Assembly: GCA_002399265.1 (NCBI GenBank)
Contig: DHDG01000047.1
Span: forward strand, 175,407 to 192,680
Length of the DNA: 17,274 bases
Source: Firmicutes bacterium UBA4882
Lineage (GTDB): Bacteria > Bacillota > UBA4882
Direction: 5' to 3'
Below, piece after piece: positions 8,670 to 15,374 of the stretch (position 1 is its first letter; the number at the start of each line of letters is the position of its first letter). The notes under the pieces were generated by a model, which was not told the DNA's origin, searched no databases, and saw only the letters and a program-made list of their open reading frames with translations. The position numbers were made by a program, and so were the translations under genes.

Positions 8670-9247
8670 TCCCCGCTCACCTCCTGATAGGCCCGTTCGA
8701 CCGCAGCCATGTTGCCCTCTACAATTTGATCACGGCCACGGAACTTCTGAGCCAGCTTTTGCCGAATGCCTGTTTTGACCGCCCCATAGTCGACGAAATC
8801 AGCGACGCGCATCAACGCCCCCAGCATCGGCGTATTTGGATGGTTGGATCCCATGATCTCCTGTGAGATGCCGGAAGCGTCAACTGTATATAGCCGATGC
8901 TTTTTGATGCCGGTTTCCTGGCGCACCTGCTCCGGCGGATCCGGAGAATTGATCAAGAGTACACCGTCATCGGCCAGCCCTTCGGTCACATTGGTGAGTC
9001 CTTTCATCAGGGATGCATCCAGCACCACAACTACATCCGGCGTATCAACGCCCGAATGGAGATCAATCGGCGCATCACTGATGCGGTTATAGGCTTTAAC
9101 CGGTGCCCCCATGCGCTCCGGTCCATATTCGGGAAAAGCCTGCATATAAAAGCCTGTCCCCAGTAAAGCGTCGCCCAGCAAAAGCGCGGCGGTCTTGGCA
9201 CCCTGCCCGCCGCGCCCATGCCAGCGAATTTCAGTCAGTCTGGTCAT
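8666..9247 (-). CDS. porG: 2-oxoacid:ferredoxin oxidoreductase, gamma subunit
   Basis: The 193-residue protein is the gamma chain, with the family N-terminus IRWHGRGGQGAKTAALLLG at about 7-25, then QAFPEYGPERMGAPVKAYNRIS and later GSNHPNTPMLGALMR. In known enzymes the gamma domain binds CoA near the active site. I chose ATG at 9247, giving MTRLTEIRWHGR; a longer in-frame TTG start at 9283 adds a basic stretch not found in the family. The purine-rich GGGGAAGAGAG upstream is a modest ribosome site. A short hairpin, CGCCTGTGGAGGCG, lies directly before it. The gene starts 60 bases after ssuC with no terminator between, so it may be co-transcribed with the transporter. Confidence 0.9.
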   Translation of the reverse strand: MTRLTEIRWHGRGGQGAKTAALLLGDALLGTGFYMQAFPEYGPERMGAPVKAYNRISDAPIDLHSGVDTPDVVVVLDASLMKGLTNVTEGLADDGVLLINSPDPPEQVRQETGIKKHRLYTVDASGISQEIMGSNHPNTPMLGALMRVADFVDYGAVKTGIRQKLAQKFRGRDQIVEGNMAAVERAYQEVSGE

Positions 9248-9307
9248 CTCTCTTCCCCGCCTCCACAGGCGTATTTTTCCCAAAATCCGCTATAGAATGT
9301 TAATATT

Positions 9308-10072
9308 TTACCGCACGCTTTTCTTCAGCCCCCAGCGCTCGTACACAAAGCTCTCCAGCCGCGCGAAAATCAGCTTATCGGAGATCAGACCAATGATGAT
9401 TAAAAGCAGCATCACCATGACGACCTGCGCCATATCAGACAATTCCCGGCCCATCATCAAAAGGTGTCCTAATCCCAGATTGACGTAGAGCAACTCCCCG
9501 GCCATCAGCGAACGCCACGCAAATGACCAGCCCAGTTTCATCCCGGTGATCATCCCCGGCAGCGCCGCCGGGATAATGACATCCCGATAGAGCCGGTAGC
9601 CGCGCGCCCCCATATTGCGGGCCGCCTGAAGGTAGAGCGGCGGAATTTGCCGGACACCGGCCTCCGTAGAAACCGCCACCGCCACAAAAGCGCCCATAAT
9701 GATCACAAAAAGGATTGCCCGTTCCGAAAGGCCGAACCAGAGTAAGGCCAGCGGCAGCCAGCAAATGGATGGCAGCGTCTGCAGCCCAAGCATGATCGAG
9801 CCGATTGTGTCATGCAGCAGCGCACTGCGGCCAACCAGCAACCCAGTGATCACACCGCCAGCCAGCGAAATGCCAAAGCCAATCACGATGCGGCGCAAAC
9901 TGGTATATAGCGACACCAGCAAGGTACCATTGCGCAAGGACCCGATCAAGCTGTTCAGCACCGCGATGGGGCCAGGAAAAAGGTATTCCGGCCAAATGTT
10001 AAGACTGCAAGCGGCCTGCCACACCACTATGAGAAGCATAAGAAACAGAGCCCTTCTGAGAGTAGCCTTCAC
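9308..10072 (-). CDS. ssuC: ABC importer permease, SsuC/TauC-like
   Basis: The 254-residue inner-membrane protein has about six hydrophobic segments and the EAA loop that contacts the ATPase (QAARNMGARGYRLYRDVIIPAALP), as in permeases for sulfonate, taurine, nitrate or thiamine-precursor uptake. Length matches SsuC (about 250-260). I chose GTG at 10072 because GGGAGG lies nine bases upstream and the next residues (KATLRRALFLMLLIVVW) begin the first membrane helix; the open frame extends further upstream but only inside the ATPase gene. The chosen start still lies 74 bases inside the ssuB-like gene. The imported compound cannot be told from sequence. Confidence 0.87.
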   Translation of the reverse strand: MKATLRRALFLMLLIVVWQAACSLNIWPEYLFPGPIAVLNSLIGSLRNGTLLVSLYTSLRRIVIGFGISLAGGVITGLLVGRSALLHDTIGSIMLGLQTLPSICWLPLALLWFGLSERAILFVIIMGAFVAVAVSTEAGVRQIPPLYLQAARNMGARGYRLYRDVIIPAALPGMITGMKLGWSFAWRSLMAGELLYVNLGLGHLLMMGRELSDMAQVVMVMLLLIIIGLISDKLIFARLESFVYERWGLKKSVR

Positions 10073-10925
10073 CGCACCATTCCTCCCTTGCGGTATCCTG
10101 TTCTGCGCGATCGCGATCCGGGTTTGCGAGGTCGAGCTTGGCGTGATCCGGTGGTGCGCTTTTGAGCTCGGCGGCAATCTCTTCAATTAGCGCGGCAATC
10201 CCTGCATAGCTATAACTCTCGCGCGGTCGCGCCATGTTTACCGGGATCTCGCGACAGATACGGCCGGGGCGGCTGGAGAAAACGACCACTCGATCGGCGA
10301 GCCGCACGGCCTCCTCAATGTTATGCGTGACGAAGACGATCGTCTTCTTAGTAGCCAGCCAGGCTTGCTGCAGCTCCTCATGCAGCGTGGCGCGGGTTTG
10401 GGCATCCAGCGCTGCGAACGGTTCATCCATCAGCAGCACCTGCGGTTCCATCACCAGTGCCCTGGCCAGCGCCACCTTCTGTTTCATGCCGCCTGATAAT
10501 TCATGAACATAGGCATTGCGAAATTTGACCAAGTTGACTAATTCCAGAACTCCATGTGCCTTTGCGCGCCGCTCCTTTTCGGAGACGCCCGCCATTTTCA
10601 GGCCGAATTCCACGTTATGCAGCACGTTCAGCCATGGAAACAGGGCTGGCTCTTGAAACATCAGCAAACGGTCTGTGCCCGGTCCGGACACCTGGCGGCC
10701 GTCTGCCAGAATTTCGCCGTCGGAATGCGCATCCAACCCGGCGATCAGCTTGAGTAGCGTCGATTTTCCACAGCCGGAGGGACCGACAATACAAATGAAC
10801 TCGCCGGACTTAACCGACAGATCAATCTGATGCAGCGCATCTGTCCGCCCGCGTGCGGAAGCATAAGTCTTGCTAACCCCTTTTAGCAGCAGCTTGGGTA
10901 CACCATAAAGTCCGAAATTTGCCAT
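9999..10925 (-). CDS. ssuB: ABC importer ATPase, SsuB/TauB-like, with C-terminal extension
   Basis: The 308-residue cytoplasmic ATPase has all nucleotide-binding motifs: Walker A GPSGCGKST at 48-56, Q-loop Gln91 in MFQEPALFPWL, signature LSGGMKQK at 143-150, Walker B VLLMDEP at 163-169 and the switch His near 201. It drives uptake with the SsuC-like permease. SsuB-type ATPases are usually about 250-260 residues; here roughly 45 extra polar residues follow the normal end (after AALIEEIAAELKS). This tail overlaps the permease start and looks like read-through caused by loss of an older stop or by a frameshift. ATG at 10925 has GGAGTG six bases upstream, better than the in-frame GTG at 10934. 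Confidence 0.88.
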   Translation of the reverse strand: MANFGLYGVPKLLLKGVSKTYASARGRTDALHQIDLSVKSGEFICIVGPSGCGKSTLLKLIAGLDAHSDGEILADGRQVSGPGTDRLLMFQEPALFPWLNVLHNVEFGLKMAGVSEKERRAKAHGVLELVNLVKFRNAYVHELSGGMKQKVALARALVMEPQVLLMDEPFAALDAQTRATLHEELQQAWLATKKTIVFVTHNIEEAVRLADRVVVFSSRPGRICREIPVNMARPRESYSYAGIAALIEEIAAELKSAPPDHAKLDLANPDRDRAEQDTAREEWCGEGYSQKGSVSYASHSGVAGRLQS

Positions 10926-10979
10926 GTTTTTCACTCCGCTGTTACGGTCCGCCTCTGCGCGCCGCCAGAAAAGTTGCTC

Positions 10980-12062
10980 CTACGGCCCGATCGGAGACAG
11001 ACCCCTTTCTCTCAGGATCTCGTTCAATATTTTTGGGTTACAAAAATTTGTCAGGTTGGGCGGTGCGTCGCCCAGAAAACCCATCTCATATGCTCGCTGC
11101 GCCATCGCATCCAGAGTGTCCGGCAATGGGTCGTATGTGACTGTCAAACGTTCGAAGGCACTGTCCAGAACATCCTGCGGCAATTCCTTACCGGTCAGTC
11201 TGGCAATTTCGCTGTTGACAATAGCCTTGGCAGCGGCCGGGTTTTCCCGGATCCAGAGCGTCAAGTCTACGTGTGCTGTCAGCCAGACTTTGACCAGATC
11301 CGGATGCTGGTCGGCAAATTCCCGGTTGACCGCGATCAGCGCCGTGCAAAACTGTCCCCCGGGCCAATGATCAGTTTCGTCGATGAAAATCTGTCCCCCG
11401 CCTTCTATGACCAGGCGTGCGCCCCATGGCTCCGGCACCCAAGCCCCGTCAATTTCCTGGCGGCGAAAGAGGGCCAGGATATCCGGGTTCGCAATCGGGG
11501 TGAGCCGGACGCTCCCGCCTTGCTCGGTGGTTTTAAGCCCATTGGCGGCCAGATAGTGGCGCAATGCCACATCTTGCGTATTGCCGAGCTGGGGGGTGGC
11601 CAGGTGCTTACCTTTTAGGCTCGCGGGGTCAATGATTCCCGACTCGGGTCGCACAACCATGACGGCACCGCCGCTACAGCAACCGGCGATGACCTGTAGT
11701 GCCCGCCCCTGTGATCGGATGAACCCGTTGACCGAGGGATTCGGACCTACATAGATCAGGTCAATTGCTTTTGCCAGTAAGGCTTCCACCGCCGATGGGC
11801 CGGCATTAAAGACGGTAAACTCAATTTTGATGTTATCCGACAAAGTGCTGGCGGCAGCGGCAGCGGCAAAATCACCGCGGGCCGCCCCAATGATCGCCTG
11901 GGCATGGGTTAGATTTGGAAAATAGCCCACGCGGATGACGATGCTGCGGTCACGGTCAGCACCGCTGCCGCCGCTCTCCCCATCACCACCGCAACCACCG
12001 CATCCGGCGACAATAGCAACCAGCATCAGGATCATGACGCAAACCACCAGAATTCTCTTCAC
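10980..12062 (-). CDS. ssuA: ABC importer substrate-binding lipoprotein, SsuA/NrtA-like
   Basis: The 360-residue product begins MKRILVVCVMILMLVAIVAG followed by Cys21, a lipoprotein signal peptide, then a Gly/Ser/Asp linker to about residue 40. The mature domain follows the SsuA/TauA/NrtA pattern: VRVGYFPNLTHAQAIIGAARGDF, then LLAKAIDLIYVGPNPSVNGF, and WVPEPWGARLV. This family binds sulfonates, taurine, nitrate or similar anions outside the membrane and hands them to the SsuBC-like pair downstream. I chose GTG at 12062, with AAAGG ten bases upstream; ATG at 12083 (adding MRKGCAG) is an alternative, and the longer opening up to 12314 would swallow the leader terminator. The ligand is not predictable. 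Confidence 0.85.
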   Translation of the reverse strand: MKRILVVCVMILMLVAIVAGCGGCGGDGESGGSGADRDRSIVIRVGYFPNLTHAQAIIGAARGDFAAAAAASTLSDNIKIEFTVFNAGPSAVEALLAKAIDLIYVGPNPSVNGFIRSQGRALQVIAGCCSGGAVMVVRPESGIIDPASLKGKHLATPQLGNTQDVALRHYLAANGLKTTEQGGSVRLTPIANPDILALFRRQEIDGAWVPEPWGARLVIEGGGQIFIDETDHWPGGQFCTALIAVNREFADQHPDLVKVWLTAHVDLTLWIRENPAAAKAIVNSEIARLTGKELPQDVLDSAFERLTVTYDPLPDTLDAMAQRAYEMGFLGDAPPNLTNFCNPKILNEILRERGLSPIGP

Positions 12063-12124
12063 TCCAGCACACCCTTTCCGCATTTTGCACACTCGCAAAC
12101 CTCGCCGCGCCGATTCCTGCCCAT

Positions 12125-12151
12125 AAAAAAAAGAGGGATGACTGTTCCCTC
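12125..12151 (-). terminator. Intrinsic terminator in the ssuA leader (possible attenuator)
   Basis: On the minus strand GAGGGA, a seven-base loop and TCCCTC are followed by eight T. It lies about 62 bases before the ssuA start. The only upstream gene is divergent, so it cannot serve a preceding gene and would stop transcripts that start upstream of ssuA. Two alternative pairings lie just upstream: 12159-12164 with 12177-12182 (AAAGCC/GGCTTT), and 12149-12156 with 12170-12175 (CTCC..GG/CCGGAG), the latter overlapping one terminator arm. Confidence 0.75.
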
Positions 12152-12253
12152 CCCGGATAAAGCCCGAACCCGGAGCGGCTTTTGTAACAGTATATTCAGA
12201 AAGCCTGTCATGGGTCCTTATTTGCGGCTTGTCTTTTATGCCAAAATGAGTAA

Positions 12254-12306
12254 TTGTGCGATTGTCCAGGTGGCATCCAGGTGCGCCAATTTTGTGCGAT
12301 TGTCCA
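12254..12306. repeat. Pair of 15-bp direct repeats, possible regulator sites
   Basis: TTGTGCGATTGTCCA occurs exactly at 12254-12268 and 12292-12306, 38 bases apart, with a shorter direct repeat TCCAGGTG at 12265-12272 and 12276-12283 between them. The spacing is not far from four helical turns. The position between divergent genes fits a regulator's operator or part of a structured leader; which of the two cannot be decided. Confidence 0.6.
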
Positions 12307-12374
12307 AACTTCAACCGGCCCCGAAATTAATACAATAGATCAGATATCATTAATGTTTTGGGGAGGCGCTTGAC

Positions 12375-13331
12375 TTGCAGGACTTGCCGCGTTCCAGATA
12401 CAGACAAATCAAGGGCGCGCTCATGAAGATGCCCAATGTCATTGGCGTTGGCAAAGGTTTCAAGACAACCGACGGCCTGGAGACTGATCAAGAATGTCTG
12501 GTGGTCTTAGTTGAGAAAAAGGTGGCGTTGGCAGACTTACCACGTTCCGCCAGAATCCCGCCCTTATTTCGCGGTCAGGTCACAGATGTAGTGGAGGTGG
12601 GACGTATCAAGGCTTTGCATCCGAAGGGATCGGAAGCTGTAGACGCGCAGGAAGCCCCCGTGGCCCGCAACGTACGGATCCGCCCGGCGCCCGGCGGCGT
12701 CAGCATCGGGCATCCTGAAGTCACAGCCGGCACGCTGGGAGCAGTCGTCTGGAACCAGGAAACCGGGGAAATGCTGATCCTCTCCAACAACCATGTTTTG
12801 GCAGACTCCAGCACGCTCGAGTCCGGCATGCCGCTCAATAAAGTGCCGATTTTGCAGCCAGGCGTGTTTGATGGCGGCCAGATCGAGGAGGACACGATCG
12901 CAACGCTTTACCGGTTTATCCCGCTACACCCCGGTGGCTTGAACCGTTTTGATGCCGCGCTCGCCAAGCCGCTAAACCCGGCTGATGTGACGAGCGAAAT
13001 CCTGGAAATTGGCACGATCAGCGCTGTTGCGGATCCGGAATTGCGCATGCAGGTACGCAAAAGCGGGCGCAGCAGCGGCCTGACTTCCGGGCGCATAATC
13101 TTAACTGACGCTGATCTTGAAGTGGATTACGGCGCTTTTCTGCTGACCTTTACCGAACAAGTCATAAGCAGCATCCTTTCGCGCGGTGGAGACAGCGGAT
13201 CTGTAATCGTCGGGCCAAATAACACAGCAGTCGGACTGTTGTTTGCCGGCTCCGATGTCATTACCGCCTTTTGTCCGATGCGCCCGCTTGCGGAAAAGCT
13301 GGGTTTTTCCTTTTCACAAAGGGACTTTTAA
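12375..13331 (+). CDS. Trypsin-like serine protease domain protein without signal peptide
   Basis: The 318-residue protein has a chymotrypsin-fold triad in the right order: His140 in LSNNHVLA, Asp193 in NRFDAALAKP, and Ser274 in RGGDSGSVIVG. GTLGAVVW and VGLLFAGS fit the flanking beta strands. The first 110 residues form a separate region (PNVIGVGKGFKTTDG, ECLVVLVEKK) seen in bacterial proteins of this type. There is no signal peptide or membrane segment, so it should stay in the cytoplasm unless released by lysis or another route. The start is TTG at 12375, with GGGGAGG eight bases upstream. It is a single-gene unit, divergent from ssuA, with no clear terminator before the sigma gene. Substrate and role are unknown. 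Confidence 0.8.
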   Translation: MQDLPRSRYRQIKGALMKMPNVIGVGKGFKTTDGLETDQECLVVLVEKKVALADLPRSARIPPLFRGQVTDVVEVGRIKALHPKGSEAVDAQEAPVARNVRIRPAPGGVSIGHPEVTAGTLGAVVWNQETGEMLILSNNHVLADSSTLESGMPLNKVPILQPGVFDGGQIEEDTIATLYRFIPLHPGGLNRFDAALAKPLNPADVTSEILEIGTISAVADPELRMQVRKSGRSSGLTSGRIILTDADLEVDYGAFLLTFTEQVISSILSRGGDSGSVIVGPNNTAVGLLFAGSDVITAFCPMRPLAEKLGFSFSQRDF

Positions 13332-13360
13332 AATTAAGGCGAAAAAATAAATATGATAGC

Positions 13361-13391
13361 GATGCAATAAAAACCGGTGATGCAGCATTGA
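13361..13391 (+). promoter_or_regulatory. Candidate ECF promoter of the sigma/anti-sigma operon
   Basis: GATGCAATAAAA at 13361-13372, 13 bases, then CATTGA at 13386-13391. The same arrangement, with CATTAA, stands before the acidic secreted protein gene at 15277. If CATTGA is the -10, transcription starts near 13398 and the leader is only about 15 bases, with the ribosome site AAAGGA at 13399. Shared sequence and identical spacing are seen directly; recognition by the adjacent sigma factor is inference. Confidence 0.55.
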
Positions 13392-13412
13392 CTTTTTGAA
13401 AGGATCAAGCAG

Positions 13413-14036
13413 ATGCTGATATTTCTTGGTATTGTAGACGGCCACGCCCCGCAGCCAAGACAAAAGAAAGTCATGATCGATGAACATCTATTTACGCAAA
13501 TAGGTGCAGGTGATCCATCTGCCTTTGAAGAGCTGTATCATCTGACTGAAAAAACCGTCTATGCCTTCCTCCTGTCCATTTTGCGCAATCATGATCTGGC
13601 ACAGGATATCATGCAGGAGACTTACTTGAAAATTCGATCCGCAGCACATCTTTATCAACCGCAGGGAAAGCCGCTCGCTTGGATCTTCACGATCGCCCGC
13701 AATTTGGCATTGATGGAACTCCGGTCCAACGAACGCTATGTTAATACCGAGTTTTCCCTCATGGAGAATGACATCAACTTTTCCTATGTCTCTGATCATG
13801 ATGATCAGATTGTGCTGCAAATGGCGCTCAATGTCCTGAATAAGCAAGAGCGTGAAGTGATCTTGTTGTACGCCGTTTCCGGTCTGAAGCATCGCGAAAT
13901 TGCCAGCAGCCTTTCCGTGCCCCTTTCAACCGTACTTTCACAGTACCATCGCGGTTTGAAAAAGTTAAAAAAATATCTGGTTGAGGGGAGGAGTTACAGT
14001 CATGAATCGAAAAGAGATTGCAGCTCATCTCAATAG
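13413..14036 (+). CDS. ECF-type RNA polymerase sigma factor
   Basis: The 207-residue protein has the two-domain ECF layout. Region 2 spans about 34-108 (DPSAFEELYHLTEKTVYAFL, then NHDLAQDIMQETYLKI and AWIFTIARNLALMELR). Region 4 spans about 132-186 (LNKQEREVILLYAVSGLKHR and SVPLSTVLSQYHRGLKKLKK, a helix-turn-helix). There is no region 3, and no SigI-type C-terminus although its partner is RsgI-like. It would direct RNA polymerase to a small regulon when released by the anti-sigma factor. ATG at 13413 has AAGGA eight bases upstream; ATG at 13473 (MIDEHLF) is a possible shorter start nearer to the usual family N-terminus. It overlaps the next gene by 35 bases, a sign of coupled translation. A copy of the putative ECF motif stands upstream, suggesting autoregulation. 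Confidence 0.88.
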   Translation: MLIFLGIVDGHAPQPRQKKVMIDEHLFTQIGAGDPSAFEELYHLTEKTVYAFLLSILRNHDLAQDIMQETYLKIRSAAHLYQPQGKPLAWIFTIARNLALMELRSNERYVNTEFSLMENDINFSYVSDHDDQIVLQMALNVLNKQEREVILLYAVSGLKHREIASSLSVPLSTVLSQYHRGLKKLKKYLVEGRSYSHESKRDCSSSQ

Positions 14037-15207
14037 CGCGATCACGCAGCTTGTGCCGGATTTGTTTGATATTGTGGCCAATACACCGGTCATAAAAATG
14101 GAAAAGCATGATTATGTAACCCGTCAGGAAGAGGCTGAAAAGCCGAAATACAGACTGCAGCTGATCGCAGCCTGTGTCGGCGTAATGTTGATAATGGTTG
14201 TCTTTGCCGGTTGGTTTCAGTTTTACGCTGTCGAGAGTGTCATCACTCTGGACATAAACCCCAGCATGGAAATTACTACGAACCGCCGGAATCATGTTTT
14301 GCGAATGCAGGCACATAACGACGATGGCAGTCTGCTTTTTAATGATCCGGATATCAAGAACAAGGACTTAAATACTTCCGTTAAGAACATCTTCAGCTCT
14401 ATATTGCAGATGGGATATATGGGTAATGCAGATGATATCGTATTAGTGTCAGTGCAAAGTAAAAATGCTGACAGTGCGGTAAAACTTCAAAACCGGATTA
14501 CCAAAGATATTATTGCTTTTCTCAAGGAAACTAACACGGAAGCCCTGTTGCTGCGCCAAACGATCTTGCCTGATAATAAGCTGAAGAAACTGGGCGCAGA
14601 ATACAATATTTCTTTGGGTAAATCAAACTTGATCAGGCAAATGGCTGCATGCGACAGCGCTTTAAATATTGCTGATTTGGCACCGCTTTCCTTACAAGAG
14701 CTCATGCAGGTTATCAAAGAACAGGAGATTGAGTTGAAAGAGATCGGCTTGGACGGGATCGATATACGCATTTCGGCTTACGATGGAGCTTACGATAGCG
14801 CCTGCGATGAAGCGCATCCTCCTGCTCCTGGCAATGGCAATGGCAATGGTAAAGGTGCTGTCGGCAATGGTGGCTGTGTTACCGGCGATGGTGGCGGAAA
14901 TGACAGTGGTGCCGACGGCGCAGTTAATAATGATGGGGTAGTCGCTGCGGATGAAGAGGAAGAGGATGAGGATGATCTTGAGGCCGGGGATGAAGAAGAA
15001 GTTGATGACGATGATGATGAAGACGATGAACTAGATGATGAATTGGATGATGAGTCAGACGATGAAATGGATGATGAGGATGAGGATGATCTTGAGGCCG
15101 AGGATGACGAAGAGCCTGAGGACGATGATGATGAAGACGATAATGAAGATGATGAAAATGATGATGAGGAAGACGATGAAGGCGAAGGCGATGGGCTGAA
15201 TGATTAA
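14002..15207 (+). CDS. RsgI-like transmembrane anti-sigma factor with acidic C-terminal tail
   Basis: The 401-residue protein has a cytoplasmic part of about 50 residues, one membrane helix at about 52-72, and an outer part. The outer part starts with VESVITLDINPSMEITTNRR, the hallmark of the periplasmic domain of RsgI-family anti-sigma factors; Asn86-Pro87 is the bond I would expect to be cut if it self-cleaves like studied RsgI proteins. A helical domain runs to about 255, then a Gly/Asn-rich linker (about 276-312), then a tail from 317 almost entirely Asp and Glu. Clostridial RsgI proteins often carry sugar-binding modules there instead. ATG at 14002 has GGGGAGGAG eight bases upstream, inside the sigma gene. 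The N-terminus does not clearly match the RsgI sigma-binding domain, so its contact with the ECF sigma is inferred from position. Confidence 0.83.
   Translation: MNRKEIAAHLNSAITQLVPDLFDIVANTPVIKMEKHDYVTRQEEAEKPKYRLQLIAACVGVMLIMVVFAGWFQFYAVESVITLDINPSMEITTNRRNHVLRMQAHNDDGSLLFNDPDIKNKDLNTSVKNIFSSILQMGYMGNADDIVLVSVQSKNADSAVKLQNRITKDIIAFLKETNTEALLLRQTILPDNKLKKLGAEYNISLGKSNLIRQMAACDSALNIADLAPLSLQELMQVIKEQEIELKEIGLDGIDIRISAYDGAYDSACDEAHPPAPGNGNGNGKGAVGNGGCVTGDGGGNDSGADGAVNNDGVVAADEEEEDEDDLEAGDEEEVDDDDDEDDELDDELDDESDDEMDDEDEDDLEAEDDEEPEDDDDEDDNEDDENDDEEDDEGEGDGLND
14950..15204 (+). repeat. GAT/GAA/GAG triplet-rich low-complexity tract encoding the acidic tail
   Basis: This part of the anti-sigma gene is almost all GAN codons. 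Inside it a 22-bp block, GATGAGGATGATCTTGAGGCCG, occurs at 14965-14986 and 15079-15100, so the tract grew at least partly by duplication of a longer unit, not only by triplet slippage. Confidence 0.8.
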
Positions 15208-15219
15208 TATTCAGTGTTC

Positions 15220-15244
15220 CCCCACCAGTAATGGTGGGGTTTTT
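15220..15244 (+). terminator. Intrinsic terminator after the anti-sigma gene
   Basis: CCCCACC (15220-15226), a six-base loop, GGTGGGG (15233-15239) and five T. It separates the sigma/anti-sigma operon from the acidic secreted protein gene, which therefore needs its own promoter. Confidence 0.92.
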
Positions 15245-15276
15245 AGTTTGGCGAGAAAACCATAATAATTTTTTCT

Positions 15277-15307
15277 GATGCAATAAAACGGCTTGCTTGT
15301 ACATTAA
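15277..15307 (+). promoter_or_regulatory. Candidate ECF promoter of the acidic secreted protein gene
   Basis: GATGCAATAAAA at 15277-15288, 13 bases, then CATTAA at 15302-15307: the same 12-mer, spacing and second box as upstream of the sigma gene. A start near 15313 would give a leader of about 62 bases containing a GGGGG/CCCCC hairpin (15318-15322 with 15346-15350). Confidence 0.55.
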
Positions 15308-15335
15308 TTTAGCAGGAGGGGGCGAAACATACAGC

Positions 15336-15362
15336 ATGACCTTTACCCCCGCAAAGTGTTAG
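15336..15362 (+). CDS. Possible eight-residue leader peptide
   Basis: ATG ACC TTT ACC CCC GCA AAG TGT TAG encodes MTFTPAKC. AGGAGGGGG lies 13 bases before the ATG, a little far, and the stop codon overlaps the AGGAGG of the following gene, so translation could be coupled. It may equally be chance. Confidence 0.2.
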   Translation: MTFTPAKC

Positions 15363-15374
15363 GAGGTTTTAAAA

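Larger units (their letters stand above)
12063..12374. other. Divergent intergenic region between ssuA and the protease gene
   Basis: This 312-base gap holds, from left to right, a minus-strand intrinsic terminator (12125-12151), two possible hairpins upstream of it in the ssuA leader, a pair of 15-bp direct repeats (12254-12306), and a plus-strand TACAAT (12331-12336) that could be the -10 of the protease gene, though I see no convincing -35. I compared it by eye with TPP, SAM-I, cobalamin and T-box consensus elements and recognised none. Confidence 0.6.

Noticed and set aside
9258..9277. Hairpin CGCCT/AGGCG followed by TATTTTT as a plus-strand terminator
   Set aside because: Only five base pairs and no plus-strand gene upstream; on the minus strand it merely lies near the porG ribosome site.
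10073..10186. Longer N-terminus for the ssuC-like permease
   Set aside because: The extra polar residues lie wholly inside the ATPase gene; GTG at 10072 has GGGAGG at nine bases and starts just before the first membrane helix.
12254..12306. CRISPR-like repeats
   Set aside because: Only two 15-bp copies, no regular spacers and no cas genes nearby.
12120..12310. TPP, SAM-I, cobalamin or T-box riboswitch in the ssuA leader
   Set aside because: None of their conserved core sequences was found by eye, so no known class is claimed.
12063..12314. Longer N-terminus for the ssuA-like protein
   Set aside because: It would place the clear lipoprotein signal peptide internally and run through the leader terminator.
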